A DNA stretch of 57,261 bases from Dehalococcoidia bacterium (GTDB lineage Bacteria > Chloroflexota > Dehalococcoidia > SHYB01 > SHYL01). Below are positions 8,021 through 19,162 of this stretch, piece by piece (position 1 is the stretch's first letter; the number at the start of each line of letters is the position of its first letter). A model generated the notes under the pieces. It saw only the letters and a list, made by a program, of their open reading frames with translations. It was not told where the DNA came from and searched no databases. Where the stretch lies: positions 1 through 57,261 of the forward strand of contig SHYL01000003.1 in the NCBI GenBank assembly GCA_009692825.1, given 5' to 3'. The position numbers were made by a program, and so were the translations under genes.

Positions 8021-11000
8021 TTACTTCGCGCTGCCGTTCAGGTATTCAGTGCGGCGCAGGACATTGTACTCAGTCCTGCCAGCTGATAACGATTCTATCG
8101 CTACACGAGCGGTGTCCAGGCTGGTGTAGCATGGTATGCGCATCTCGGCAGCCGCGCGCCTGATCTCGAAGCCATCTTTTAGTGTTGTCCTGCCGCCGGA
8201 TACGGTGTTTATGACTGCGTGGACCATCACGTTGCGTATAACGTCCACGACGTTTGGGTGGCCTTCGTGCAGTTTTTTGGTAACCATCGTTGGAGTCAGG
8301 CCGTTCTGCTGGAGCATATTGGCTGTACCTTCAGTAGCGTACAGCTTGTACCCATGCTCGGCGATCTTCTTAATTATTGGTATTGATTCGTCTTTATCCC
8401 TGTCCGCTATGCTGATCAGGATACCCCCTTTTTCCGGAAGCATTAGACCTGCTGCTATGAGAGCTTTTGTGAGGGCGCCCTGGTATGTGTAATCGATACC
8501 CATGACCTCGCCAGTCGACTTCATTTCGGGGCCCAGGTATGTATCGACTCCGCCGAGCTTTGACATGCTGAATACGGGAGCTTTTATGCCAATGAGGCCC
8601 TGTCTCTTTAACAGGCCGCTCTTGTAGCCCTGCTCTTTCAGTGTTTTGCCGAGCATAACTTTGCTCGCTATGCGCACCATGGGAGCATCGGTAAGTTTTG
8701 ATATGAAAGGGATAGTCCTGCTGGCACGAGGATTAACTTCAATGATGAACACCTGAGACGACTGGCCTGGGTTTCTCACGACGATAGCCTGCACGTTCAT
8801 CAGGCCCTTAATCTTCAATTCCCTTCCAATGCGTTCCGTGTAGTCAACGATAATGTTTACTTCCTCATTTGTAAGACCAATGCCGGGGTAAATGGTCATA
8901 GCATCGCCACTGTGGACACCCGCGCGCTCTATATGCTCCATGATGCCCGGGATGAGCACGGATTCTCCGTCTGATACGGCGTCGACGTCTATTTCTTTGC
9001 CCAGTAGGTACTTATCGACCAGGATGGCACGGTCGAGGCCAGCGCTGATGGCGGCGTTAACGTACTGGCTAAGCTCCGCATCATTGTTTACGACCTCCAT
9101 GGCCCTTCCCCCCAGAACGTAGCTGGGCCGGACCAGGACTGGATAGCCGATGGCTGCAGCGACCTTAATAGCGTCTGGGGCTGTTCTTATAGCGGCGCCC
9201 GGTGGCATTGGAATACCAAGCCTTGTAAGAAATCCTTCGAATTTTCCTCGGTCGGAGGCTGTGTCTATGGCCTCAGCTGAAGAGCCGAGGATGGTCAGGT
9301 TGTTTTTTGCCAGCACCTGCGACAGGTTTATTGCGGTCTGTCCCCCGAACTGTACCGCGCTACCGATTTCGGAAAGGTCCGCGGGATTTGACGATTCGTT
9401 ATCGATGATGTCGCGGATGCTTTCTTCATCGAGAGGCTCAAAATAGAGACGTGTGCTCGTGTCAAAATCAGTGGAGACTGTTTCAGGGTTTGAATTCACG
9501 AGGATGCTCTGGGTGTTCTCTTCCTGGAAAGCCCACGCGGCGTGCACACTGCAGTAGTCGAACTCGATGCCCTGGCCGATCCTGATGGGACCGCTGCCTA
9601 TAACGATAGCTTTTCGGCCGGGAAGCGGAGGCGCTTCGTTTTCCTGCTCGTAGGTGCTGTAGAAATATGGCGTCTCGGCCACAAACTCGGCGGCGCAAGT
9701 GTCCACCATTTTGTAAACAGGCTTGATGCCCCATTCCTTGCGCTGAGTACGGACAGCCTCTGGCAGCCTATCAGCAAGCACGCCGATCTGCTCGTCGGAG
9801 AAGCCGAACCGCTTGGCCTGCCACATCAGATCATGTGTAAGGGGCTCTTGTAGGAGACGCTCCTGCATCTTCAAGATGTTATTCAGCCGGTTGATGAACC
9901 AGGGGTCGATCTTTGTATAAAGAGATATCGACATAGGTGTGGCGCCTTTTCGCAAGGCGGCCATGATTGCCCAGATGCGGAGGTCGTTCGCATGCAAAGG
10001 CAGGTTGTACAGGATGTTCTCCTGGATGTTTTTCCATTCAGGCGCTTCCCACAGCAGCGACTTTTCGCCGATGTCCAGCGAGCGTACTGCTTTCTGGAAC
10101 GCGGCCTCGAAGCTGCGGTCAATGGCCATGACCTCGCCAGTCGATTTCATCTGAGTGCCGAGCGTGCGGTCACCGCTGGCGAATTTGTCGAACGGCCAGC
10201 GTGGAATTTTGACTACGCAGTAGTCCAGTGCGGGCTCGAATGCAGCCACGGTGCGCTTGGTGACGGCGTTAGGTATCTCGTCAAGGCGCTTGCCTACGGC
10301 AATCTTTGCCGAGACGCGCGCGATCGGGTAGCCGGTCGCTTTGCTGGCCAGCGCCGAACTTCTGCTGACGCGAGGGTTTACCTCGATAACGTAATACTGA
10401 CTGACGGGATTCCCTACGTAGTCAATGTTCGTTTCGATGCCAGAGATAACGTTTTTGTTCGGGGCCAGCGCGTACTGTACGTTGCATCCGCCTTCAACGC
10501 CGAGCTCACGGATGATGTGAATGCTGGCCGTGCGCAGCATCTGGTATTCCTTGTCGGTAAGCGTTTGGCTGGGCGCTACGACGATGCTGTCGCCGGTGTG
10601 GACACCCATGGGGTCCAGGTTTTCCATGTTGCAAATGATGATGCAGTTGTCTGCGCCATCGCGCATGACTTCATATTCGATCTCTTTCCAGCCCTCGAGC
10701 GATTTTTCAAGAAGTACCTGATGGATGGGGCTGGACGACAAGCCGTAGCTGACCATGCGCTCTAGCTCGTCGGCGTGGCGTATGAAGCCGCCGCCCGTAC
10801 CGCCTAGGGTGAAAGCGGGGCGCACTACTAACGGAAGTCCTAGCTCCTTCGCAACCTCCTTAGCCTTTTCGATAGTTCCGACCGTCCTGCTGGGCGGTAC
10901 CGGCTCGCCAATCTCTATGAGCAGGCGCTTGAATAAATCGCGGTCTTCCGCTTTCTGTATCGTCGAAAGAGGCGTGCCTAGAAGGCGAACGCCGTACTTG

Positions 11001-11326
11001 TCGAGGATGCCATGCTCGGCAAGCTGTACGGCGAGGTTGAGGCCTGTCTGGCCACCCATGGTTGGCAGGAGGCCGTCAGGCTTCTCGCGAGCGATGATGC
11101 GCTCGATGACCTCAATGGTCAGTGGCTCAATGTAGACGATGTCGGCGATGCCCTCGTCGGTCATGATAGTGGCGGGGTTTGAGTTCACCAGAACTGTGAT
11201 GACGCCCTCTTCTCGAAGGGACTTGCACGCCTGTGCGCCTGCATAGTCAAATTCGGCGGCCTGGCCAATGATGATGGGGCCTGAGCCGATGACGAGGACT
11301 TTCTTAGGTTTCGGAGTGTTAGCCAT
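8021..11326 (-). CDS. carB: carbamoyl-phosphate synthase large subunit CarB
   Basis: Makes carbamoyl phosphate from bicarbonate, 2 ATP and ammonia delivered by CarA, for pyrimidines and arginine. It has two tandem ATP-grasp halves, each opened by a glycine-rich [10 protein letters not shown] / [10 protein letters not shown] segment, and a C-terminal MGS-like regulatory domain (from about residue 960). The start is ATG 11326 ([12 protein letters not shown]), not an in-frame ATG six codons earlier. It lies 2 nt behind the stop of the glycerophosphodiesterase gene, matches the family N-terminus and has GGAAG 11 nt upstream. This gives 1101 residues. carA is separated from it by two unrelated genes, which is unusual. 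Confidence 0.97.
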   Translation of the reverse strand: MANTPKPKKVLVIGSGPIIIGQAAEFDYAGAQACKSLREEGVITVLVNSNPATIMTDEGIADIVYIEPLTIEVIERIIAREKPDGLLPTMGGQTGLNLAVQLAEHGILDKYGVRLLGTPLSTIQKAEDRDLFKRLLIEIGEPVPPSRTVGTIEKAKEVAKELGLPLVVRPAFTLGGTGGGFIRHADELERMVSYGLSSSPIHQVLLEKSLEGWKEIEYEVMRDGADNCIIICNMENLDPMGVHTGDSIVVAPSQTLTDKEYQMLRTASIHIIRELGVEGGCNVQYALAPNKNVISGIETNIDYVGNPVSQYYVIEVNPRVSRSSALASKATGYPIARVSAKIAVGKRLDEIPNAVTKRTVAAFEPALDYCVVKIPRWPFDKFASGDRTLGTQMKSTGEVMAIDRSFEAAFQKAVRSLDIGEKSLLWEAPEWKNIQENILYNLPLHANDLRIWAIMAALRKGATPMSISLYTKIDPWFINRLNNILKMQERLLQEPLTHDLMWQAKRFGFSDEQIGVLADRLPEAVRTQRKEWGIKPVYKMVDTCAAEFVAETPYFYSTYEQENEAPPLPGRKAIVIGSGPIRIGQGIEFDYCSVHAAWAFQEENTQSILVNSNPETVSTDFDTSTRLYFEPLDEESIRDIIDNESSNPADLSEIGSAVQFGGQTAINLSQVLAKNNLTILGSSAEAIDTASDRGKFEGFLTRLGIPMPPGAAIRTAPDAIKVAAAIGYPVLVRPSYVLGGRAMEVVNNDAELSQYVNAAISAGLDRAILVDKYLLGKEIDVDAVSDGESVLIPGIMEHIERAGVHSGDAMTIYPGIGLTNEEVNIIVDYTERIGRELKIKGLMNVQAIVVRNPGQSSQVFIIEVNPRASRTIPFISKLTDAPMVRIASKVMLGKTLKEQGYKSGLLKRQGLIGIKAPVFSMSKLGGVDTYLGPEMKSTGEVMGIDYTYQGALTKALIAAGLMLPEKGGILISIADRDKDESIPIIKKIAEHGYKLYATEGTANMLQQNGLTPTMVTKKLHEGHPNVVDVIRNVMVHAVINTVSGGRTTLKDGFEIRRAAAEMRIPCYTSLDTARVAIESLSAGRTEYNVLRRTEYLNGSAK

Positions 11327-11328
11327 TC

Positions 11329-12093
11329 TTATTTTTTCTTCCATAACGCATCACTTGACGCTTTTTCAGATTCACGCGCGAGGTATTCCATGTAGAAAAT
11401 TGCTTTGTCTGGACTGTCTGCGAAGACGCCGTCTGCGCCTGTTAAAAAACCTTTGCGCCAGAAGCGAGGGGAGTCGCCACCCCAGCACATAAGCTTCATT
11501 TTGCCCATGTGGGCCTGTTTCACTAGATCTGCTGTGAGCAGGGAGTAGTTGAGGTTGATCCCTGCCAGCGTGATGCTCGATGCATCCGTTATAGATGTAG
11601 GCGTAAGTTCATTGAGGTTCAGCGCGACGCTCATATTGGGCTGACGTCTACGGACGTACCTAGCAACGTCAATCCAGAACGTGTTGATGACGCTGCTGCG
11701 CTCAGCGCCGCCTTTGTGTATGAGGCTGGCGACTTCGGCAGTGACAGCTGTATCAGCAGACTTGACCTCGATATGCATTCGGCACCTGTCCGCATATTTA
11801 TTTATCGTCTCGTGAAGGAGGGGTATACGCTCGTTTTTGAAGGCTCCGCCGTACCATGAGCCGGCATCCAGGTCCTTGATGTCTTCATACCTGAGGTCTT
11901 CTATCATTCCATGACTATTAGTGACCCATTCCACATTGTCGTCGTGCAGGACGATTGGATAGCCGTCCTTCGTAGTCCGCACGTCAAATTCGATATCGGT
12001 GGCGTGCATGGCGATGGCGCGGTCGAACGCAGCGAACGTGTTCTCAGGGGTGTATGCGCTTGCGCCGCGGTGGGCAATGACTGTTATGTGCAT
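11329..12093 (-). CDS. glycerophosphodiester phosphodiesterase (GDPD family)
   Basis: Predicted to cleave glycerophosphodiesters to glycerol-3-phosphate and an alcohol. Seen: HRGAS with H8/R9, PENT, metal ligands E35 and D37 (IEFDV), H50 in LHDDN and a further acid in IEVKS, which together are the GDPD TIM-barrel active site. At 254 residues without a signal peptide it should be cytosolic. Its start overlaps the upstream uracil-DNA glycosylase stop by one base (TGATG) and its stop lies 2 nt before carB. It is therefore locked into the pyrimidine operon, with no obvious metabolic link. Confidence 0.92.
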   Translation of the reverse strand: MHITVIAHRGASAYTPENTFAAFDRAIAMHATDIEFDVRTTKDGYPIVLHDDNVEWVTNSHGMIEDLRYEDIKDLDAGSWYGGAFKNERIPLLHETINKYADRCRMHIEVKSADTAVTAEVASLIHKGGAERSSVINTFWIDVARYVRRRQPNMSVALNLNELTPTSITDASSITLAGINLNYSLLTADLVKQAHMGKMKLMCWGGDSPRFWRKGFLTGADGVFADSPDKAIFYMEYLARESEKASSDALWKKK

Positions 12094-12713
12094 CAGGCGC
12101 TCCTCTTTAACAGGGGTTTAAGCATTTTGCCCATATTGGTGTAATCATCTTTTTGTTTATCGAAGGGGCGTGAGATCATTGCCTGCTGTCCGCAGTGGTA
12201 GAGCGGTACGAGTGCGGCTTTGTTCCATCGCGAAAGTTTGGCGACATCACGGCGGAGGTCTACTTCATGAGAGGAGACTTCGTTTAAGGACTGCAGCGCT
12301 TTTCTGCCAAGCGTGACGACTACTTTTGGTTTGATTATGTTGATGAGGCCTTTCATGTGCCTGGAGCAATTTTTAATTTCGCGCGTGGTTGGAGGCGAGT
12401 TATTCCCGTCTTTATTTTGCGGGTTGCAGAGCACGGCGTTCGATATGAATATTTCCCTGCGCTTAAGGCCGCTCAGCTTTAGGAGACTTCTGAAATTCTT
12501 TCCGGCACGGTCGCCCCACAGTGGCTTGCCGTCACGCTCAGCACCGAGCCTGCCGGGCGCCTCTGCCACGAACAGCACTTGCGTATCAGGGCTGCCATTG
12601 GCGTAGCCAAGCACGCGACGGCGGCCTTCCATGCGCGGGCACATGCGGCACGCTTGGACACGAGCGACGAGTGCGTCAAAAGACTTCGCTTTTTCGAAAC
12701 TACTTAACGCCAT
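12093..12713 (-). CDS. uracil-DNA glycosylase superfamily protein with Fe-S cysteines
   Basis: 206 residues of the UDG superfamily (COG1573-like, family 4/5). Four cysteines placed as in Fe-S UDGs are present: C22, C25, C96 and C116. Motif A is EAPGRLGAERDG: the EAPG part resembles family 4, the GAERDG part resembles the family 5 segment. The C-terminal motif is YHCGQQA, where families 4/5 usually have HPS or HVS. Function is probably excision of uracil or related bases from DNA, but subfamily and substrate are uncertain. The start overlaps the end of carA by 14 nt, so it is co-translated with pyrimidine synthesis genes. Confidence 0.85.
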   Translation of the reverse strand: MALSSFEKAKSFDALVARVQACRMCPRMEGRRRVLGYANGSPDTQVLFVAEAPGRLGAERDGKPLWGDRAGKNFRSLLKLSGLKRREIFISNAVLCNPQNKDGNNSPPTTREIKNCSRHMKGLINIIKPKVVVTLGRKALQSLNEVSSHEVDLRRDVAKLSRWNKAALVPLYHCGQQAMISRPFDKQKDDYTNMGKMLKPLLKRSA

Positions 12714-13786
12714 TACCGCTCTTCACCATCTCGAGAAACTTGTCGAAGATGTACATGTTGTCGCGCGGGCCGGGGCTGGCTTCGGCGTGATATTGGATAG
12801 TCATCAAAGGAAGAGTCTTGTGCACCATGCCCTCGACCGTGTTGTCGTTGAGATTGATGTGGCTTACCGCTAATGATGACGGTAGGCCGTCTGCGTCCAC
12901 CGCATAGCCGTGGTTCTGGGCCGTGATGTGTACGAGGCCGCTTGTCATATCCTTCACAGGGTGGTTGCCGCCGCGGTGGCCGAACTTGAGCTTGTAGGTC
13001 TTCCCGCCGAATGCCCACGCGATAAGCTGATGTCCGAGGCATATCCCGAGCGTAGGTTTGGCTCGCGCAACGGTTAGCACATTTTGGCGTATGTTTTCTA
13101 GCAGCGCAGGGTCGCCGGGGCCCGGGGACAGCAGTACGCCGTCAGGCTTTAGCGCTAGTACATCTGCTGATGATGTGGTGGCTGGCACTACTCTGACTGC
13201 GCAGCCTTTGCTCTTGAGGATACGCAGGATGTTGTACTTGGTGCCGAAGTCCATCACGACCACCTTTGTTTTGCCGTCGGAGTTGTCCCAGTCGAAAGGC
13301 TTGTCGGTGGTGACGAGTTTTACAAAATCGATATCGTCATAGCGAGGCTGGCTCTTAAGAAACTTGAGCGCTTCCGGAGCGGACATCTGGCTCGTGAGCA
13401 CACCCATCATCACGCCTGAAACGCGGAGGCGGCGGGTTATCGCGCGGGTATCCACGCCACAGAGACCCGGGACCTTCTGGGACTTCAGAAAGGTGTCGAC
13501 GGTGCCTTCGCTGTCGCTGTGGCTAGGCATTGCGCACTCGTCGCGGATAACGAACCCTTTCACCTGTATGCTGCGGGACTCGGTGCCGTAGGCGTTGATG
13601 CCGTAGTTGCCGATGATTGGATATGTGGGTACTACGATCTGCCCGCTGTATGAGGGGTCTGTAAGCATCTCCTGGTAACCGGTCATCGACGTGTTGAAAA
13701 CGACCTCGCCATATGTTGTGGTTTCAGCACCGAATGAGAAGCCCTCAAACGAAGAGCCGTCCTCAAGCACAAGTCTGGCTTTATGT

Positions 13787-13794
<8 letters not shown>
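12700..13794 (-). CDS. carA: carbamoyl-phosphate synthase small subunit CarA
   Basis: Glutamine amidotransferase subunit that hydrolyses glutamine and channels ammonia to CarB. Seen: N-terminal CPSase_sm domain with FNTSMTGYQEMLTDPSY, then a class I amidotransferase domain with the nucleophile C252 in LGICLGHQ and the C-terminal QYHAEASPGP that carries the catalytic His and Glu. The start is ATG 13794 (MPEHKARLVLEDG), ten codons inside the longest frame, because it sits in an 8-nt overlap (ATGCCTGA) with the pyrC stop and fits the family N-terminus. The protein has 364 residues. Confidence 0.96.
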
Positions 13795-15148
<1,354 letters not shown>

Positions 15149-15159
15149 TTATTTAGCCT

Positions 15160-16149
15160 TCAACTGTGAGCTAACGATGTTTCATTTGGCTTTGAGCCAG
15201 CCAGCAGCATATAAAGCAGCGCCATTCTTACAGCGACCCCGTTTTTGACCTGCTCTTCGATCACGGAGCTTTCATGCTCCACAAGTTCTGAGGAGACCTC
15301 AACGCCGCGGTTAACGGGACCAGGGTGCATGAGCATGACGCCGGGCTTCGCCAGTTCCAGGCGTTTGGGTGTGATTTGCCATCTTTCTGAATATTCGCCA
15401 AGGCTTGGCAATAGTCCTGATTGCTGTCTTTCTGTTTGGAGACGCAAGGCCATGATGACGTCCGCATCTTTTACCGCTTTGTTAACGTCATATTCGATTG
15501 TCAGAGAACCTTTGCCATTGTGCGGATACGCCTCAATAAATATTTTGGGCAGGAGCGTCGGCGGCGCGCACAGGACGATTTCAGCGCCTACGTTAAGCAG
15601 GCCCCAGATGTTGGAGCGTGCGACTCTGCTGTGGAGCACGTCCCCTACAAGCGTTACTTTCAGATTGTCGAGCCGCTTTAGCTTCTCGCGAATCGTGTAC
15701 AGATCAAGCAAAGCCTGTGATGGGTGGGCATGCCATCCGTCGCCTGCGTTGATGACGTTGCAGTTGACGTTTTGTGCCAGCAGATATGCAGCGCCTGAGC
15801 TTGGGTGACGTATGACGATGATGTCAGCGCCGGTTGCCTGGAGGGTCTTGCCTGTGTCTATAAGCGATTCGCCTTTTGAAATGCTGCTGCTTTGCGCGGT
15901 GACATTGATTACGTCCGCACTCAAAATCTTGCCGGCCTGCTCAAAGGAGACGCGGGTGCGAGTGCTGGCTTCGTAAAACAGTGTGATTATCGTCTTGCCG
16001 CGTAGCGCTGGGACCTTGCGTATGTCCCGCTGCATGATTTCTTTCATGGCGTCGGTTGTTTGCATAACCGAGTCGATATCGGCCCTGGTGAAATTATCGA
16101 GGTCAAGGATATTTTTATGCCATTTGCTTGTAGGTGTAATGGTAGTCAT
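15160..16149 (-). CDS. pyrB: aspartate carbamoyltransferase catalytic subunit PyrB
   Basis: Condenses carbamoyl phosphate and aspartate, the first committed pyrimidine step. Seen: carbamoyl-phosphate-binding STRTR in [24 protein letters not shown], the conserved [13 protein letters not shown] and the C-terminal [11 protein letters not shown]. 329 residues. Its ATG immediately follows the pyrR stop (TAGATG). No pyrI regulatory-subunit gene is visible, consistent with transcriptional control by PyrR. Confidence 0.97.
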   Translation of the reverse strand: MTTITPTSKWHKNILDLDNFTRADIDSVMQTTDAMKEIMQRDIRKVPALRGKTIITLFYEASTRTRVSFEQAGKILSADVINVTAQSSSISKGESLIDTGKTLQATGADIIVIRHPSSGAAYLLAQNVNCNVINAGDGWHAHPSQALLDLYTIREKLKRLDNLKVTLVGDVLHSRVARSNIWGLLNVGAEIVLCAPPTLLPKIFIEAYPHNGKGSLTIEYDVNKAVKDADVIMALRLQTERQQSGLLPSLGEYSERWQITPKRLELAKPGVMLMHPGPVNRGVEVSSELVEHESSVIEEQVKNGVAVRMALLYMLLAGSKPNETSLAHS

Positions 16150-16698
16150 CTAGTCCTCACGCCTGGTTACTACGACTTCGTCCAGGCCGTCCGTCTCGAT
16201 CAGCCTCACGATTACGTCCTCGTTTACAGATGTGGGTATGTTCCTGCCCACGTAGTCGGCCCGAATCGGAATCTCTCTGTGGCCCCTGTCTATAAGCACG
16301 GCCAGCTGGATAGAGCGCGGCCTGCCAAAATCAGTGATTGCATCGAGCGCCGCTCTTATGCTCCTGCCTGTAAAGAGCACATCGTCAAAGAGAACCACAC
16401 GCTTGTCGCTGAGACCTTCGGGGATATCGGTCTTCTTTACTAAAAGGCGCCCTCTTGAGGAGAGGTCGTCCCGATACAGTGATATGTCCAGCGAACCTAC
16501 CGGAACGTCTTTGTCCTCAGCCTGCTTGACGCTCTGCGCGACACGCTTCGCAAACGGAACGCCACGCGTCTGCATGCCCAAGAAAAGGAGGTCGTCAGTG
16601 CCGCGGTTTCGCTCCGTGATTTCATGCGCTATGCGGACCGAGGCCCTGCGCATGTCCTCGGCCGTCATCATTATTTTTTCAGAGCTTGCTTGTGGCAA
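16150..16698 (-). CDS. pyrR: PyrR, pyrimidine operon RNA-binding attenuator / uracil phosphoribosyltransferase
   Basis: Binds pyr mRNA when UMP is plentiful and promotes attenuation; many homologues also have weak uracil phosphoribosyltransferase activity. Seen: PRPP-binding loop [18 protein letters not shown], the preceding [13 protein letters not shown], and [19 protein letters not shown], all PyrR-specific. The start is TTG at 16698. Alignment with known PyrR N-termini needs residues upstream of the next ATG (16671), and AAGGGG lies 7 nt upstream. That ribosome-binding site is the 3' arm of the leader terminator, so hairpin formation would also block translation. This is the first gene of the operon. 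Confidence 0.95.
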   Translation of the reverse strand: MPQASSEKIMMTAEDMRRASVRIAHEITERNRGTDDLLFLGMQTRGVPFAKRVAQSVKQAEDKDVPVGSLDISLYRDDLSSRGRLLVKKTDIPEGLSDKRVVLFDDVLFTGRSIRAALDAITDFGRPRSIQLAVLIDRGHREIPIRADYVGRNIPTSVNEDVIVRLIETDGLDEVVVTRRED

Positions 16699-16729
16699 AA
16701 TAAAACCCCTTTTTACGGCAAGGGGTTTG
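16697..16729 (-). terminator. pyr leader terminator / ribosome-binding-site hairpin
   Basis: On the transcribed strand AAACCCCUU and AAGGGGUUU form a 9-bp stem followed by UUUUAUUUU, an intrinsic terminator ending at the pyrR start codon. The 5' arm also contains CCCUUGCC, the exact complement of GGCAAGGG in the upstream PyrR-binding element, so the two elements can form a competing antiterminator. The 3' arm contains the pyrR Shine-Dalgarno sequence. Confidence 0.85.
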
Positions 16730-16755
16730 ATAGATACAGATATACATTCTGAATT

Positions 16756-16790
16756 CCCTTGCCAGCCTCACAGGACCGAATTAAAGGTCT
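16756..16790 (-). promoter_or_regulatory. PyrR-binding anti-antiterminator element
   Basis: The RNA contains ACCUUUAAUUCGGUCCUG followed by UGAGGCUGGCAAGGG. This matches the known PyrR site layout: a lower stem CCUU/AAGG, an upper stem CGGUC/GGCUG and the loop CUGUGA, fitting the CNGNGA consensus of Bacillus-type PyrR loops. Its 3' part (GGCAAGGG) can instead pair with CCCUUGCC of the terminator. Bound PyrR would hold the hairpin, free the terminator and switch off the operon. Confidence 0.88.
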
Positions 16791-16818
16791 TTGCAGATCA
16801 CTTATTCAATTGCAAGCG

Positions 16819-16847
16819 ATTGTAGCAACGGCCAAATAAGGATTCAA
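16819..16847 (-). promoter_or_regulatory. promoter of the pyrimidine operon
   Basis: On the minus strand -35 TTGAAT and -10 TACAAT are separated by 17 nt, with TGC just before the -10 (extended -10, TGCTACAAT). It lies between the hisS stop and the PyrR-binding element, so transcription would start about 20-25 nt upstream of that element. Its position implies that the pyr operon is transcribed independently of hisS. Confidence 0.75.
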
Positions 16848-16877
16848 GGGCTTAGCGTAATGAGGAAGTGGAAGGCG

Positions 16878-18137
16878 CTATAAGTTTTTTATGAAACTGA
16901 CGATGTCAGCCATAGGTATCGTCTGTTGAGTCGCCTTCGTCATATCCCTCACGACAACGCTTTTCTGCGCAAGCTCGTTATCGCCAATGATAATTGCCGT
17001 GGGCGTTTCGAGCGCGCTCATCTGGCGCATCTGCGCCTTGAGGCTCTTGCCGCCCGACGCCACAGCCGCGCTTACGCCGGCTTTGCGAAGCTCGCTGGCA
17101 AGCGCAACAGCTTCCAAGTCAGCTGCTTTCCCGAGGTGGGCAATCATAACCTTGTAAGTTCGAGGCGATTCGACGCTGATATTCTGGCGCTTGAGGTTCA
17201 GGATGATACGTTCGATGCCTGTCGCGAAGCCCACACCCGGCGTTGGTTTGCCGCCAAGCTCTTCGATGAGGCCATCGTAGCGGCCGCCGGCAAGGATGGT
17301 GCTCTGTGCGCCCTCTTCCTGCGGCTGGATCTCAAATACGGAACGCGTGTAATAGTCCAGGCCGCGCACCAGGTTGTGGTTTATGACCATAGGAATACCC
17401 AGTGCGTTTATGTAGCTGTTTAGCTGTTCCCAGTGCTCTTTGCACGGCGCGCATAGATGTTCAGTGGCTTTCGGCGCATCGTTAATCACTTCCTGGCATG
17501 CGAAGTCGGTCCGCTTGCAGTCAAGCACGCGCAACAGGTTTTTCTCGAAGCGCATCTTGCAGTCGGGGCAGACGCGGCCCAGGTTGGCGGCGTAGTGCCC
17601 ACGCAGCGCCTTCAGATATACGGGGCGGCACTCCTTGTCACCGATGCTGTTCAGTACCAGCGTCATGTTCCCGAGGCCTAAGTCCTGGATGAAACGCCAG
17701 CCGAGATCGATGACCTCTGCATCAATCGAGGCGTCAGCGTCTCCAATTGCCTCAACGCCGAACTGGTGGAACTGGCGAAAGCGCCCCGCTTGCGGACGCT
17801 CGTAGCGGAAGAAAGATTCCATGTAAGCGAGGCGAACGGGCTGTGGAAGAGACACCATGCCGTGCTCAACGTAAGCTCGGCATACTCCCGCGGTGCCCTC
17901 AGGACGGAGGGAAATCATGTCCCCTCCCTTATCCTTAAATGTGTAGGTTTCCTTCTCTACGATATCCGTGCCTTCGCCTACGCTTCTCACGTAAAGGTTG
18001 GCATCCTCAAACACAGGTGTGTCTATGCGGGAATAGCCAAACCGCTGCGATATTTTTGCGGCCTTCGTCTGCACATAACGCCAGTAAGGCTGATCGGCTG
18101 GGAGTATGTCAGTGGTTCCGCGCGGGGCTTTATACAA
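16878..18137 (-). CDS. hisS: histidyl-tRNA synthetase HisS
   Basis: Charges tRNA-His; class II synthetase. Seen: N-terminal APRGTTDILP, motif 2 region with FRYERPQAGRFRQFHQFG, histidine-binding LVRGLDYYTRSVFEI, motif 3 with GGRYDGLIEELGG and GVGFATGIER, then the anticodon-binding domain (from about residue 325). 419 residues. The start is TTG at 18137 (MYKAPRG), which matches where the family begins; a weak GGA lies 9 nt upstream. The gap to metF is only 12 nt, so no T-box leader fits here and the two are probably co-transcribed. Confidence 0.96.
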   Translation of the reverse strand: MYKAPRGTTDILPADQPYWRYVQTKAAKISQRFGYSRIDTPVFEDANLYVRSVGEGTDIVEKETYTFKDKGGDMISLRPEGTAGVCRAYVEHGMVSLPQPVRLAYMESFFRYERPQAGRFRQFHQFGVEAIGDADASIDAEVIDLGWRFIQDLGLGNMTLVLNSIGDKECRPVYLKALRGHYAANLGRVCPDCKMRFEKNLLRVLDCKRTDFACQEVINDAPKATEHLCAPCKEHWEQLNSYINALGIPMVINHNLVRGLDYYTRSVFEIQPQEEGAQSTILAGGRYDGLIEELGGKPTPGVGFATGIERIILNLKRQNISVESPRTYKVMIAHLGKAADLEAVALASELRKAGVSAAVASGGKSLKAQMRQMSALETPTAIIIGDNELAQKSVVVRDMTKATQQTIPMADIVSFIKNL

Positions 18138-18149
18138 GTGATTTATCCG

Positions 18150-19040
18150 TCAGACCGGTCTTTTGATTTTTACTGGCCTTGAGCGTGAGGCCAAAAGTAG
18201 CTTTTGCGCAGATTCATAGTTCCTGGCTCCGCCTTTGAGTATGGGCGGCACGAGGTAGATGTTATTGAACCCTGCTTCGCCAAAGCTTTGCAGAAGATCG
18301 AGCCCGATGTCTATTCCGCTCCTGCCTTTTTCCATGCTGTCGAGCATCCACTGGGGCGGATTGCCGAACAAAACGGTGTCCTTTTCGAGTATCTGCAGGC
18401 CGCAGAAGACCGGCTTTTCAAGTCTTTCGCCGTTCACCTGCCTGTAAGTTTCCATGAATGAAACAAGGTTCTTTATTTCAAATAAGGACTGCGTCAGGAA
18501 GAAGTCCACCCCCGCAGTCACTTTCTTATATGCAAGCAACGCTTCACGCTCCATGCCGTGCGCTAGATCAATAGTGGAGCCTATGCACAGGTTAGCAGGC
18601 TGGCGCAGCTGCGAGCCTTTATAGTCGATGCCATGGTTCAGGTTCTTGATATCGGCTATGAGGTCCGTCGTCTTATAGTCGCTGACGTCCTTCACTTTTT
18701 CGAGCTGTTCTGCTGTAAAGGCATCGCCCATCACCACAACGATATTCTCAAGTCCCAGCATCGAGGCGCCAAGCAGGTGGCTCTGTATTGCAAGCTTATT
18801 CATATCTCTACATGCGATGTTGAAGATAACGTCCCTGTGGGCCTGTTGTTTGATCAGATATGAAAGAGCGACTGTGTCCACGCGCACAGCCTTGCCGGGG
18901 TTATAGGCCACGCATATGAAATCGACGTCTAAGCCTTTGGCGCGCTCGATCGTAGTGAAGTCCGGCCCGCGAGGAGGTGAGAAATCACATATAAAGTTGA
19001 ACCCGCCGTTATTTTGGATGCACCTATCGGTAACCTTCAT
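18150..19040 (-). CDS. methylenetetrahydrofolate reductase family protein (MetF-like)
   Basis: 296 residues of the MetF flavoprotein TIM-barrel family, which reduces 5,10-methylene-THF to 5-methyl-THF. Seen: the N-terminal FNFICDFSPPRGPD in place of the usual FEFxPPK, NIACRDMNKLAIQSHLLGA in the CRDRN position, and DFFLTQSLFEIKNLV in the FxxTQxxFD position. The deviations suggest a divergent MetF, as is common in Chloroflexi and acetogens; the electron donor is unknown. It is divergent from coaE and first in the minus-strand run. The start ATG has AGGA upstream. Confidence 0.85.
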   Translation of the reverse strand: MKVTDRCIQNNGGFNFICDFSPPRGPDFTTIERAKGLDVDFICVAYNPGKAVRVDTVALSYLIKQQAHRDVIFNIACRDMNKLAIQSHLLGASMLGLENIVVVMGDAFTAEQLEKVKDVSDYKTTDLIADIKNLNHGIDYKGSQLRQPANLCIGSTIDLAHGMEREALLAYKKVTAGVDFFLTQSLFEIKNLVSFMETYRQVNGERLEKPVFCGLQILEKDTVLFGNPPQWMLDSMEKGRSGIDIGLDLLQSFGEAGFNNIYLVPPILKGGARNYESAQKLLLASRSRPVKIKRPV

Positions 19041-19068
19041 ATCGTCCTGCTCGAAAAATATTCACTGG

Positions 19069-19077
19069 ATTTTAGCA
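19069..19077 (-). promoter_or_regulatory. extended -10 promoter element upstream of metF-like gene
   Basis: TGCTAAAAT on the minus strand (TG-n plus TAAAAT) with no convincing -35. It would start transcription about 20 nt before the metF-like ATG. The short leader excludes a SAM riboswitch. Confidence 0.5.
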
Positions 19078-19098
19078 TGTGAGGCCTGTTTCTTTTTC

Positions 19099-19128
19099 TT
19101 GACCGTGTCTGTTCAGGATTGATACAAT
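19099..19128 (+). promoter_or_regulatory. promoter upstream of coaE
   Basis: TTGACC, an 18-nt spacer, and TACAAT preceded by TGA (extended -10). The predicted start is about 28 nt before the coaE ATG. It drives the coaE-moxR-nudix-VWA-queF group and is divergent from the metF promoter. Confidence 0.7.
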
Positions 19129-19162
19129 CTTACACATTAGCTGAGACTCACAAAGGTGGTTG

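Noticed and set aside
9992-10765. Long open frame (257 codons) on the plus strand inside carB
   Set aside because: It is antisense to the conserved ATP-grasp region of carB; codon pattern of the real gene explains it and the peptide resembles nothing known.
18138-18149. T-box leader for hisS
   Set aside because: Only 12 nt separate metF from hisS.
19041-19159. SAM riboswitch upstream of the metF-like gene
   Set aside because: The predicted leader is about 20 nt and there is no matching structure.
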